DNA of 45,418 bases from Saprospiraceae bacterium (lineage in GTDB: Bacteria; Bacteroidota; Bacteroidia; Chitinophagales; Saprospiraceae). Made by a program: the position numbers and the translations under genes. Location of the stretch: assembly GCA_028282725.1 (NCBI GenBank), contig JANQHF010000098.1, forward strand, positions 1 through 45,418. Reading direction: 5' to 3'. Positions 8,804 to 17,966 of this stretch are shown in pieces; the stretch's first letter is position 1, and each line of letters opens with the position of its first letter. Below the pieces are notes generated by a model. The model was not told where the DNA came from and did not search any database. It saw nothing but the letters and a program-made list of their open reading frames with translations.

Positions 8804-11680
8804 CTAGTCCAATTCAAATATTTCCGTCCAGTGAACTGATTTTTTGCTCGTGAAATCCTGAATTTGGTGTCTGCAACTAAAACCATTGGCAATAAGCATT
8901 TGACTGCCATTCATTTTTTCAATTTCCGGTACCAGGATCTCGTGCGCAATTTTTTTGGACAAATCATAGTGTTCCTGCTCATATCCGAATGCCCCGGCCA
9001 TACCACAACAACCTGATGGTATCTCCTTGACCTGGACGCCATTGATACTATTCAAAATAAAGTGAAGATCCCCGGTACCTGTAAATGCTTTTTGATGGCA
9101 ATGACCGTGGATGACAAATTGTTCTGACTTTATCTTAAGATCAACAGGAAGTCCGTCATTCCTGATATGGTCTGCAACAAATTTGTCAAGGGGCAGGACA
9201 TGTTCCTGTATACGTTTGGCAAGGGCCTCATTGGCGGTCAAGTCACACAGGTCATCAATCAGAGCCGTATAACAACTCGGCTCACACACTAGCACCTTCA
9301 TGCCCTTTCCGGTGAATTGGTCAATTTTGTTCAGTACGATATCACCTTCCTTTCTCGCATCCTGCAGTAGTCCATGTGATATCCTTGGTCTTTGACAGCA
9401 TCCGACATCTGCGATCCGGATCTCGTATCCCAATTTCGATAACAGACGGGTCGCCTGGATCCCGATTTGAGGTTCGTGGTAATTGAGATAGGTATCAGCA
9501 AATAAGACCACGTTCGGTCCTTCCCGGGAATCCGTTCTTTTGTAATTTTTGTCGTACCACCTGGTAAAAGTATTCGATGCGTATTCCGGCATTTTGCGCC
9601 TTTTGTCGATTCCTGCCAAATACTGGATCAGCCACCGTGAAAGGTTTGTATTCATGAAAAAATTAATAATGGCAGCAAACCTTCCTGCAAATAATCTGGC
9701 CATAGTAGATGATTGACCAATCAGTCGATCCCTCGTATTCAATCCGTATTTGTCATAGTGTTTTTGAAGTACTTCACTTTTCAACTTCGCCATGTCGACA
9801 TTGCTCGGGCATTCGGATTTACAGGCCTTACAGGACAAACACAGATCGAGCACTTCTTTCAATCTGTGACTGGTCAACCCGTCTTTATCCAGTTGACCCG
9901 ACATGGCCAGTCGAAGAGCATTGGCCCTGCCCCTTGTCGAGTGTTCTTCATCGCGTGTGGCCTTAAAACTGGGACACATCGTTCCTCCGAGTATTTTGCG
10001 ACATTCGCCCACACCCGAACACATGTGAACAGCGTTTTGAAAACTTCCATCTTCACGGTAATGATAAAGGGTGTCAAAGTCGCTGTCCCGGTAGGCCGCG
10101 CCATACCTCAGGTCTTCATCGATCTCAGGGGCATCAATAATTTTACCGGGATTCATTAAATTTTGCGGGTCAAACAAATTTTTCACTTCCACAAGTGCTT
10201 CATACACCTCTGGACCAAAATAGTCCGGAAGAAAATAACTTCTAACCAGTCCATCTCCATGCTCACCACTCCACGAACCGCCAAAATGTTTGACTAACTC
10301 AAATGTTTCCCGGGCGATATTTTTAAAGCGTTCAATGTCCTCTGCCTGTCTCATATCCAGGATGGGTCTTACGTGGATCACACCCACACTGGCATGGGCA
10401 TATACGGCAGCCCTGGTCTGATGCCGGTCACATACGGCCACGACTTTTTCAATATATTCAGGAAGCACATCTATGGGAATACTTGCATCTTCAATGAAAG
10501 CGAGTGGCTTTTTATCTCCCTTCATGCCAAGCATTAATCCAAGTCCCTTTTTCCTGATGATCCAAACGTCCTCATAGGATTGTCCTTCCCGAAAGACCGG
10601 GTAAGCATAACCAAGATTCAGACTCTTCAGGTATTCGGCCATCCGGGCAGGACGATCCAATACATCTTGTTCGTGGTCTCCATAGAATTCCACGATCTGA
10701 ACCGCTTTAGGATCACCCTCAATAAAATGGGTATGTCTTTTAGTCGTCAGGTTTTCACGACTCATTTGAAGCACAGTGTCATCCAATATTTCAACTGCGG
10801 ATGGGTTGAAGTCCAACATGTGCCGGACAGCCTTGATCGCCTCATTCATTTCATGAAAATGAACAACACATACCGACTTGTATTTTGGCAGGGGTTCTAG
10901 GTTTAATCTGGCTTCTAAAATCGTTGCAAGAGTGCCTTCACTGCCACAGATCAGTTTGGAGAGATTCCATGTTTCGCGATCTGCAAATTCATCCAAATTA
11001 TATCCCTGTACCCGGCGCATGACCTTTGGAAATTTCTTTTGGATTTCAGATCTATTGTCATGTATGATCTTTTGAAATTTCTTGTAAATATTTCCTTCCC
11101 TGTCATCTTGCTGCGCAATTCGACTGTACTCTTTCTGACCGTGGGATTGAAAGTTAAGGACGGCGCCATCTGCCAGTGCCACTTTCATTTCCAGGATGTG
11201 GTCGACTGTTTTACCGTATAATATACTCTTTGTACCGGATGAATTATTGCCGATCATCCCTCCAATATTTGCACGACTTGAAGTGGCCGGATCCGGAGCA
11301 AAATGCAATTGAAATTCCTTGAGATATTCATTCAGTTCGTCCCGCACCAGACCCGGTTGTACACGGACCCATCGATCTTCCTCGTTGAACTCGATTATGC
11401 GGTTCATATATTTTGAAAAATCCATGATGATCGACCGTCCGACCGTTTGCCCCGCCAAACCCGTTCCACCACCGCGCGGCAGTATCGAAATGTTATGATC
11501 CCGCGCTATGTTAATGACATGCAGGACATCGGATTCATTTTTAGGCAGAACGACAGCAACAGGAGTAATCTGGTACAAACTTGCATCCGTAGAGTAGATT
11601 CCAAGGCTGGCATGATCCGTTAAGACATCTCCCTCTACATGTAGATTGAGATCATTATAGAGCAATTGATGAGTCGACAT
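8804..11680 (-). CDS. FAD-linked D-2-hydroxyacid dehydrogenase with Fe-S/CCG domains (YdiJ/D2HGDH type)
   Basis: This 958-residue fusion oxidises a D-2-hydroxyacid (D-lactate or D-2-hydroxyglutarate) and passes electrons through iron-sulfur clusters to the respiratory chain. The N-terminal 500 residues are a PCMH-type FAD domain (ILPRGGGTGLAGQTVGRS near residues 67-84) with its cap and the conserved SGEHGDGLVR. Near residue 612 there is a ferredoxin-type C-x-x-C-x-x-C-x-x-x-C-P motif (CLSCKACKSECP), preceded by a second Cys-rich block (CSGVGECRK...MCP). The C-terminus has a CCG-type segment (GHCHQKAF and PSGCCGMAGAFG). The length and order match E. coli YdiJ. It is divergent from the methyltransferase gene, 87 bases apart. 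Confidence 0.9.
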   Translation of the reverse strand: MSTHQLLYNDLNLHVEGDVLTDHASLGIYSTDASLYQITPVAVVLPKNESDVLHVINIARDHNISILPRGGGTGLAGQTVGRSIIMDFSKYMNRIIEFNEEDRWVRVQPGLVRDELNEYLKEFQLHFAPDPATSSRANIGGMIGNNSSGTKSILYGKTVDHILEMKVALADGAVLNFQSHGQKEYSRIAQQDDREGNIYKKFQKIIHDNRSEIQKKFPKVMRRVQGYNLDEFADRETWNLSKLICGSEGTLATILEARLNLEPLPKYKSVCVVHFHEMNEAIKAVRHMLDFNPSAVEILDDTVLQMSRENLTTKRHTHFIEGDPKAVQIVEFYGDHEQDVLDRPARMAEYLKSLNLGYAYPVFREGQSYEDVWIIRKKGLGLMLGMKGDKKPLAFIEDASIPIDVLPEYIEKVVAVCDRHQTRAAVYAHASVGVIHVRPILDMRQAEDIERFKNIARETFELVKHFGGSWSGEHGDGLVRSYFLPDYFGPEVYEALVEVKNLFDPQNLMNPGKIIDAPEIDEDLRYGAAYRDSDFDTLYHYREDGSFQNAVHMCSGVGECRKILGGTMCPSFKATRDEEHSTRGRANALRLAMSGQLDKDGLTSHRLKEVLDLCLSCKACKSECPSNVDMAKLKSEVLQKHYDKYGLNTRDRLIGQSSTMARLFAGRFAAIINFFMNTNLSRWLIQYLAGIDKRRKMPEYASNTFTRWYDKNYKRTDSREGPNVVLFADTYLNYHEPQIGIQATRLLSKLGYEIRIADVGCCQRPRISHGLLQDARKEGDIVLNKIDQFTGKGMKVLVCEPSCYTALIDDLCDLTANEALAKRIQEHVLPLDKFVADHIRNDGLPVDLKIKSEQFVIHGHCHQKAFTGTGDLHFILNSINGVQVKEIPSGCCGMAGAFGYEQEHYDLSKKIAHEILVPEIEKMNGSQMLIANGFSCRHQIQDFTSKKSVHWTEIFELD

Positions 11681-11767
11681 AAACGGATTTCGAATAAATG
11701 ATAAATAACCGAAAAAGTTAACAATTCATCTAATTTTACATCGACTACCATTGATGGAAAGATCATC

Positions 11768-12412
11768 GTGAAAATTGAAGCATTACACGAATTTCATCTT
11801 CACCAGGAAGCGAAGGAATGGGCTGATCGCTTTGTCCCTACAGCCCCGAGGCTTGAACTTTTTGGATTGATCACCCGGCAGGTTCTCAATTTGAGACAAA
11901 GGAAACCGCGTATTCTTGAGCTAGGAGTTGGGCCCGGATACCTGGCGAAGTATTTGTTGGAGCAGATCCATGATATTTCCTATATCGGTATTGATGCTTC
12001 CCGGCCAATGCTTCAAATTGCTCGTGAACGACTTTCAGCTCAGCAAGATTTGATCCAACTGATTGAATTTGATATGTTGAATAAGGAGTGGGACTTGAAG
12101 CTCGAAAATCCTCCTCATGCCATCGTTTCGACCTGGACATTACATGACTTATACACCCCTGAGAATATTGCTCATATTTATCAACAGTCTTATCGTCTAT
12201 TGGCACGAGATGGCATGCTCATCAATGGAGATTTCATTAAGCCTGAGGATTCGATAATTGAATATGAAGGCGGCCGTATCAAACCTACCGAACATATTCA
12301 ACTGCTGAAACAGGCGGGCTTCAGGGACGTCACTTGTCTTGCGCATTTTGAAAAGGATGTTCTCAATCCGACTACTGCCAATAATTACGCCTGTTTTAGG
12401 GCCATAAAGTAG
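11768..12412 (+). CDS. Class I SAM-dependent methyltransferase
   Basis: This is a 214-residue cytoplasmic methyltransferase. Motif I is RILELGVGPGYLAKYL near residues 46-61, followed by the acidic residue binding the SAM ribose in YIGIDASRPML. VSTWTLHDLY is motif IV-like, and LLARDGMLINGDF is the usual post-motif strand. The acceptor cannot be predicted. The start is a GTG; the ATG at 11754 is out of frame. It is followed by a small hairpin with a T-run and then, 78 bases on, by the TolB-amidohydrolase gene on the same strand. Confidence 0.8.
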   Translation: MKIEALHEFHLHQEAKEWADRFVPTAPRLELFGLITRQVLNLRQRKPRILELGVGPGYLAKYLLEQIHDISYIGIDASRPMLQIARERLSAQQDLIQLIEFDMLNKEWDLKLENPPHAIVSTWTLHDLYTPENIAHIYQQSYRLLARDGMLINGDFIKPEDSIIEYEGGRIKPTEHIQLLKQAGFRDVTCLAHFEKDVLNPTTANNYACFRAIK

Positions 12413-12430
12413 GTCTTCCAAAAAAGATTG

Positions 12431-12450
12431 AATGCCTGAAATGCATTTTT
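12431..12450 (+). terminator. Possible weak terminator after the methyltransferase gene
   Basis: A hairpin AATGC / GCATT with a 7-base loop (12431-12447) runs straight into a T-run ending at 12450. It lies 18 bases past the methyltransferase stop. The stem is short, so the call is tentative. Confidence 0.3.
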
Positions 12451-12478
12451 GGAAAGTTGCGAGATCATTCTATCTTGG
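12448..12478 (+). promoter_or_regulatory. Putative Bacteroidota-type promoter
   Basis: TTTG at 12448-12451 and TATCTTGG at 12471-12478 are separated by 19 bases. They resemble the -33 TTTG and -7 TAnnTTTG boxes of Bacteroidota. They would place transcription start a few bases before the ATG at 12491. This is by eye only, and the -7 box has one mismatch. Confidence 0.3.
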
Positions 12479-12490
12479 TGATCGTCATTT

Positions 12491-15400
12491 ATGCAATACT
12501 CCGCCTGGATCATACTTCTTTTGCTCTCCGTTGCGTGCCAGTCCCCAAAGACTATCAGTTCCGTGCAACCGGATCCGAATAGCGAGCTAATTGAAATTAC
12601 TTTAACTGAAGGAACCAATTTTGCCGCGGCACTGTCTCCGGATGGCCGCAAATTAGTCATAGACCTTCAAGGAAGACTTTGGATCCTACCATCTTCAGGA
12701 GGGAAAGCGACGGCAATCACTGATCCTTATGGCGATGCCCGTCAACCGCATTGGTCTCCGGATGGTAAGCGGATTTGTTTTCAAGGATACTGGGAGGGCA
12801 ACTGGCATATTTATACGATTCATCCCGATGGAAGTGGAATCCGGCAAATCACAACCGGCAAATATGATCATCGCGAACCACATTGGTCCCCGGATGGACT
12901 AAGTATCGCCTATTCATCGGATCAAAACGGTAGTTATGATATTTGGCAATACTCGGTTAAGGATGATATCAATGTGGCTCTGACAGAAAGTGATTTTGAA
13001 GAATACGGTCCCGCCTATGCCCCTGATGGCAAGAAGATCCTGTATACCCGAAAAGAAGGAGTTGAGACATTTATTGAAGAAGTCGAAATAGAATCAGAAA
13101 AGATAAGGGGAATCTATTCGATTGAAGCAGAGATCTATGGCCTGAGTTATCAACCGGACGGACAAGGCATTGTTTTCAATGTTCTCAAGGACTTGAAAAG
13201 TGAATTGTATACATACGATTTGTTCGCCGACAGGACTGTTCCCGTGCTTGTGTCCGAAAGTAAGGAAGATGTCTTCCCATTCAGATCCACCTGGATGGAC
13301 AACGACCAATTCATCTACACGGCGAGTGGCAAAATCCTGAATCGCAATCTCTCATCTTCAATTGTGACCAAAATCCCATTTGAGGCGAAGATTCTCATTG
13401 AAAGAAAACAATACCTCAAAAAGAAAAGAGACTTCGATCAGCAGGGCAATCACAAGGTCAAGGGTATTTATCAACCCGATATATCCAGGGAAGGTCATAT
13501 TGGATTTGCAGCGCTTGGAGATATTTGGATCCAAAGTCAGACCGGGCAATTGACAAGGGTTACAAATGACAGATATATACAGGTTGCCCCTAAATGGTCC
13601 CGTTCGGGGAGTTTGTTGGCGTATGCGAGCGACATTGACAATGATCTTTCAATATGGACATACTCGTTTGAAAGTGGAGAACATACGAAAATAGCATCGA
13701 TCCCAACAATGCCCAATGGGATGGATTGGGGAGAGGAGGATTCGGCTATCTACTTCAGTATGAACTTTGGTCCCAGGACCGGAATGCTTTGGAAATGTGA
13801 TAAGGAAAGTGGGAAGACCACACCACTGGGCAGACCCTATCCGTACAGTGTGAGTGCTCCTAGCTATTCGTCCCAACATGGAAAATTAGCGATGACATTG
13901 CTATCTCCCTATTCCGGATTGTACAGGGAAGGTGTCAATCGGATCATTCTTGCTGACGAAGATGGATATGCCACCTGGAATCTTAAAAATCTTCCACACT
14001 TGTCGGCAGGTATGAGAGGCAACGACGGTCCCGTGTGGTCTCCTGACGGAACGCGGTTGGCATATACCTCCAATGGGCATATATGGGTTGCATCGGTTGG
14101 AGCAAATCGAATGATCAATAGTGAGCCCGAACAATTGACTGAAGAATTATCTGATAGCCCCGGATGGACGGACAGTGATCATGTACACTATCAGACACCT
14201 GAAGATTTGAAAATCATCAATATCCATGACAGAACCGTCAGGAAAATAGAGATCGGTCTTCATTGGTCCCCTGAGAAGAGAAATGAAGCATTGGTCATAA
14301 AAAATGTAAAGGTCCTACGTCCTGATTTTCAGGGATTTACCGAATCAGTAGATCTGGTTATTGAGGATAACCGGATCATCAGTATCGACCAATATCAGTC
14401 GACTTCTGTCAGCGCAAGGATCATTGATGCCCAGGGAAAATATGTGATACCGGGATTGATAGACATTCATGCTCATCAGGGAAGTTTCGGTGGGGAGATC
14501 ATGGGAAGACAATGGTTGTCATGGGGAGTGACAAGTACCCGGGATCCGGCAACCAACCCATATGACGCGCTGAACAGGCGTGAAGGCCGGGCATCCGGAA
14601 GCCTTCTTCATCCCAGGATCTTTTTTACAGGTAGCCCAATAGACGGCAATCGCGTTTATTATGATGGTACCTATGCCATTGATCAAAAGGAACAAGTCCT
14701 GCTTGAATTGGAGAGGGCTCGTCAACTGGATTATGATATGGTCAAGACTTACGTGCGCCTCAGAGACCCCTGGCAAAAGGAGGTAGTCGCAAAAGCTCAT
14801 TCGATAGGTCTTCCGGTCTCTTCCCATGAATTATACCCTGCGGCTGCTTATGGTGTTGACGGTATAGAACATATTCTGGGCACCAGCAGACGAGGATATT
14901 CACCGAAGATGACCAGGACTTATCACGCATACGGCGACGCTACCGATATCATAGCCCGCTCCGGTATGACCTTTACCCCGACCATTTCCATTTACGTGGG
15001 TTACGACTATATGATTGCCAAACATCCCTCGATCATAAATGACAGACGTATTCAAAAATTGGAATCCGAACGAATCAAGGCTGCTTTGAAGGCTTCCATT
15101 CAAAAAGTGAAAAATGCCCCGGAACTACATCGTAAACAATTCCAGAATGCGGCACAAATGATTAAGGATGTACATGATAAGAATGGTAAAATCGTTGCAG
15201 GTACAGATTCACCAATATTGCCTTATGGATTTGGACTCTTTATTGAACTGCTATGCTTTGAGGAAGCGGGACTGGAGCCCTTCGAAGTTTTGCAGACGGC
15301 CACGATCAATAATGCAAGGGCATTGAGCGTCCAGGAGGATCTTGGCACCATAGAAATTGGAAAATTGGCTGACTTGCTCATCTTGAGTGAAAATCCATTG

Positions 15401-15493
15401 GAGGATCTCATGGCTTTAAAAGATATCGAATATGTGGTCCTGGATGGCAAGGTGATTACAATGGAGGCCCTGATTGACAACACAACGGAATGA
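12491..15493 (+). CDS. TolB-type propeller / amidohydrolase fusion lipoprotein
   Basis: This is a 1000-residue envelope lipoprotein joining a TolB/PD40 propeller to a metal-dependent amidohydrolase. The signal peptide ends in the lipobox SVAC (C16). Residues about 30-560 hold PD40 repeats such as PHWSPDGKRICF and PHWSPDGLSIAY. The amidohydrolase part starts near residue 600. GLIDIHAHQG gives H660 and H662 of the H-x-H metal motif, further ligands are probably H779 (SSHE) and H794 (GIEHIL), and AGTDSP supplies the catalytic Asp D906. The ending (GKLADLLIL) is typical of the superfamily. The propeller probably feeds or gates a peptide-like or cyclic amide substrate, which is inference. Its stop lies 10 bases before the next gene's start, so they are likely cotranscribed. 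Confidence 0.85.
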   Translation: MQYSAWIILLLLSVACQSPKTISSVQPDPNSELIEITLTEGTNFAAALSPDGRKLVIDLQGRLWILPSSGGKATAITDPYGDARQPHWSPDGKRICFQGYWEGNWHIYTIHPDGSGIRQITTGKYDHREPHWSPDGLSIAYSSDQNGSYDIWQYSVKDDINVALTESDFEEYGPAYAPDGKKILYTRKEGVETFIEEVEIESEKIRGIYSIEAEIYGLSYQPDGQGIVFNVLKDLKSELYTYDLFADRTVPVLVSESKEDVFPFRSTWMDNDQFIYTASGKILNRNLSSSIVTKIPFEAKILIERKQYLKKKRDFDQQGNHKVKGIYQPDISREGHIGFAALGDIWIQSQTGQLTRVTNDRYIQVAPKWSRSGSLLAYASDIDNDLSIWTYSFESGEHTKIASIPTMPNGMDWGEEDSAIYFSMNFGPRTGMLWKCDKESGKTTPLGRPYPYSVSAPSYSSQHGKLAMTLLSPYSGLYREGVNRIILADEDGYATWNLKNLPHLSAGMRGNDGPVWSPDGTRLAYTSNGHIWVASVGANRMINSEPEQLTEELSDSPGWTDSDHVHYQTPEDLKIINIHDRTVRKIEIGLHWSPEKRNEALVIKNVKVLRPDFQGFTESVDLVIEDNRIISIDQYQSTSVSARIIDAQGKYVIPGLIDIHAHQGSFGGEIMGRQWLSWGVTSTRDPATNPYDALNRREGRASGSLLHPRIFFTGSPIDGNRVYYDGTYAIDQKEQVLLELERARQLDYDMVKTYVRLRDPWQKEVVAKAHSIGLPVSSHELYPAAAYGVDGIEHILGTSRRGYSPKMTRTYHAYGDATDIIARSGMTFTPTISIYVGYDYMIAKHPSIINDRRIQKLESERIKAALKASIQKVKNAPELHRKQFQNAAQMIKDVHDKNGKIVAGTDSPILPYGFGLFIELLCFEEAGLEPFEVLQTATINNARALSVQEDLGTIEIGKLADLLILSENPLEDLMALKDIEYVVLDGKVITMEALIDNTTE

Positions 15494-15503
15494 ACGATCA
15501 GTG

Positions 15504-15845
15504 ATGAATTATCATAACAAGAAGTTTCGGGCGATCTCTAATTCTGAAAATGGAGATACTTCGTCAAAGACAATCTTTTTGTATCAACAAAAGGATCATA
15601 TCGTTTTTGCAGAGTACAAGGGTGGTTCGATCAAAAAAGGTCATTTGATCGGTATTGTAGACGAAGAGGGCAATATAGACATGCGCTATCATCATGTTGA
15701 TGTACTGGGTCATTTGAAAACCGGGATATGCAGGTCTTGTCCGGAAATATTGGATGACGGTCGAATCCGGTTACATGAATCATGGCAATGGACATGTGAT
15801 GACCATTCAAAAGGAGATTCTATCATTGAGGAAGTTGACGACTAA
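15504..15845 (+). CDS. Small conserved protein often labelled 'N-acetylglutamate synthase' (label doubtful)
   Basis: This is a 113-residue protein starting at the ATG at 15504; an upstream in-frame ATG at 15474 lies inside the previous gene. The pattern KFRAISNSENG, then HIVFAEYKGGSIKKGHLIG and NIDMRYHHVD, then a LHESWQWTC ending, matches a widespread small family that databases often call n-acetylglutamate synthase. There is no GNAT acetyl-CoA loop and the protein is far too short for ArgA, so that name is not supported. The predicted fold is all beta with regularly spaced G-x-I/L-x-G turns. Its 3' end overlaps the convergent sulfatase gene by 4 bases. Confidence 0.7.
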   Translation: MNYHNKKFRAISNSENGDTSSKTIFLYQQKDHIVFAEYKGGSIKKGHLIGIVDEEGNIDMRYHHVDVLGHLKTGICRSCPEILDDGRIRLHESWQWTCDDHSKGDSIIEEVDD

Positions 15846-17389
15846 TCATCTGCATCCAAACATCCTTGTTCGATAAATCTGCCATACCCGGCCGGAACTT
15901 CCATTGTATAGTTTGCTATCTCCTGCCGTAGGTCGAAATTCGAATGCTGATACTCAGGTGTATACCTCACAGTGTCCCAGTAAATACTCCTGGGGTCTTC
16001 GTATCTCAAATCATTTGTTGTCATCATCCACTCATCCAGTTGAACCCGAAGATCATCACGGGTACCATGATAAGCGGGATCAAAGACGAGATTGTTGAGA
16101 TTGTAGGGATCAATTTGTACATCGTAGAGTTCTTCTCCGGGTCTTTTCCCAAATGTCAAATTGAAATGATCAATTTTTCCGGTTCGACCAGGGTACTGCA
16201 TGACCATAAACTTTGAAATAGAATTATCCACATCGCCATACTGACCGACGGATTGATGAACTTCAGGGTCCCCGGCCGGCCAGCGATCAGGCATCATATT
16301 TCGGATGTATAAGTATTTCGAATTTCGTATTCCTCGCATAGGATAACTCAGATCACCTTTCCTTACGTTTGCATGGCGTTCTCTCTCTATAAAAACCTGA
16401 TCTCTGTAATCCTGGTCATAGGGTTGACCTTCCAGTAAAGGCAAAAGGCTTTTTCCACTGAATTCATCAGGCTTCGTAAGTCCGGCGGCCTCTAAAATTG
16501 TCGGGGCCAGGTCTACAAAATTGATGAATGGATCCAGGATCTGTTTTTCTCTGATTTTCACTTTCCAGGAAATAGCAAGCGGCATTCTCGTACCGTAATC
16601 ATACAAATTTGCCTTTGCTCGCGGAAAAGGCATGCCGTTGTCGCTTGTCATGATGATCAACGTATTATCCAGTTCTCCTTTTTCGGCAAGAAATCTCAGT
16701 ATCTGCCCACACTCCCTGTCAAATCTTTCGACTTCGAAGTAGTAGTCCAGGATGTCATTTCGTACACAATCATGATCAGGCAGAAAGCCAGGTAACAACA
16801 CTTCGTCCCGGTTCATACCTGTACGAATACCTGAATTCACTTCATAAGGTCGATGAGGGTCAGTACTTCCAAACCAAAAACTGAAGGGTTGGTCGTCTTT
16901 TTTATTATCGTAGAATTCAACAAAGGAACCATGGGCCTGCCCTGCAGGATTTTGTTGATATCCACCCGCCTGAAAATCTCCGGGACCCCAACCTTTTTGA
17001 TTCATTCCCGTATGATATCCGTTCGATGCCAGGATGGAGACCCAATTTGGATATTGACCGGATATCACGGACCACAGGTTGCCTCCACTCCCTAATTGAT
17101 GTGGATATCGGCCTGTCAGGATTGCTGCACGTGAAGGAGAGCAGGAAGGAGAAGCACAATAGGCATTTGTAAAAAGTGCTCCATCGTCTGCCAGTTGGTC
17201 AAAGGTAGGAGTACGTACAACCGGGTCACCGTATATTCCTGCATGAGGATATGACCAATCATCAGCAATGAGAAAAAGAATATTGGGTTGTGGAAGGTCA
17301 ATCTTGGCTTTTTGACCTTCTGATGCGCAACCAGGAATGATCAAAAACCAAAAGAGTATAAAAATGTTACCTTGAATTTTCCGTCCCAT
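15842..17389 (-). CDS. Sulfatase lipoprotein (S1 family, heparan N-sulfatase-like)
   Basis: This 515-residue arylsulfatase-superfamily enzyme cleaves sulfate from organic sulfates, most likely a sulfated polysaccharide. The signal peptide ends in the lipobox IIPGC (C21), so the protein is anchored in the periplasm or at the surface. Metal-binding Asp residues are D43 and D44 (IADDWSYPH). The formylglycine motif C-S-P-S-R is at residues 83-87, with C83 the residue to be oxidised, and is followed by AAILTGRYPHQLG. MTSDNGMPFPR supplies the second Asp-Asn metal pair. The overall order resembles N-sulfoglucosamine sulfohydrolase. No maturase gene is nearby. It is divergent from the GNAT gene (33 bases). 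Confidence 0.85.
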   Translation of the reverse strand: MGRKIQGNIFILFWFLIIPGCASEGQKAKIDLPQPNILFLIADDWSYPHAGIYGDPVVRTPTFDQLADDGALFTNAYCASPSCSPSRAAILTGRYPHQLGSGGNLWSVISGQYPNWVSILASNGYHTGMNQKGWGPGDFQAGGYQQNPAGQAHGSFVEFYDNKKDDQPFSFWFGSTDPHRPYEVNSGIRTGMNRDEVLLPGFLPDHDCVRNDILDYYFEVERFDRECGQILRFLAEKGELDNTLIIMTSDNGMPFPRAKANLYDYGTRMPLAISWKVKIREKQILDPFINFVDLAPTILEAAGLTKPDEFSGKSLLPLLEGQPYDQDYRDQVFIERERHANVRKGDLSYPMRGIRNSKYLYIRNMMPDRWPAGDPEVHQSVGQYGDVDNSISKFMVMQYPGRTGKIDHFNLTFGKRPGEELYDVQIDPYNLNNLVFDPAYHGTRDDLRVQLDEWMMTTNDLRYEDPRSIYWDTVRYTPEYQHSNFDLRQEIANYTMEVPAGYGRFIEQGCLDADD

Positions 17390-17422
17390 TTCACAAATAT
17401 TCGCTTTAAAATAGTGGTATAG

Positions 17423-17965
17423 ATGAAATCATTGAAATACAGGTTGGCTAATTCTGAAGATTGCGATCACATTGCCTTGCTCCATGCGTCGAACTGGAAA
17501 ATTCATTACAGGGGTATTTGCCCGGATAAATATCTCGATGAAGAGGTGGATGATGAGCGTCTTGCTGTCTGGAGGAAACGATTTGCCAATGAGGACCCGA
17601 AGCGGCAAATCGTAGTGGTGGAAGATGGGGAAAGAATAGTAGGCTTTGTCTGTACTTTCCTGGACTTTCATCCTCAGCACGGTGCCTATCTTGACAATCT
17701 ACACGTCTTACCGGGATACCAGGGTTATGGGATTGGCCGGCAATTGATGATTCAAGCTGCAAATTTTGTTTTGGAGCAACGTCCACAGTCGTCCTTGTAT
17801 TTACACGTTCTGAAGGACAATACAGAAGCAATGAAGTTCTATGAAAGGATAAATGGTATTATTGTCGAAGAGCAGAATGTTGACTTACCATGGGGTGGGA
17901 GAGGGCCGGTGGTCGACTATCTGTGGAATCCGATAAATCTCATCAATGGTCAATGGAGAAGTTGA
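17423..17965 (+). CDS. GNAT-family N-acetyltransferase
   Basis: This is a 180-residue acetyltransferase. The acetyl-CoA pyrophosphate loop is visible as YQGYGIGRQLM (Q-x-x-G-x-G/A pattern) near residue 100, preceded by the beta-4 strand AYLDNLHVLP and followed by SLYLHVLKDNTEAMKFYER, the usual C-terminal strand and helix. The substrate is unknown; proteins of this type acetylate amines or the N-termini of proteins. Its stop (17963-17965) is 1 base from the ATG of the Tm-1-like gene, so it heads the five-gene operon that runs to 23879. Confidence 0.85.
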   Translation: MKSLKYRLANSEDCDHIALLHASNWKIHYRGICPDKYLDEEVDDERLAVWRKRFANEDPKRQIVVVEDGERIVGFVCTFLDFHPQHGAYLDNLHVLPGYQGYGIGRQLMIQAANFVLEQRPQSSLYLHVLKDNTEAMKFYERINGIIVEEQNVDLPWGGRGPVVDYLWNPINLINGQWRS

Positions 17966-17966
17966 A

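Noticed and set aside
8559-8807. 82-residue open frame in the spacer between two minus-strand genes
   Set aside because: It begins inside the Tat oxidoreductase gene, has no ribosome site, and its sequence is AT-rich spacer without recognisable domains.
9713-10159. 148-residue open frame on the plus strand
   Set aside because: Antisense to the Fe-S region of the D-2-hydroxyacid dehydrogenase, whose Cys motifs are clearly real.
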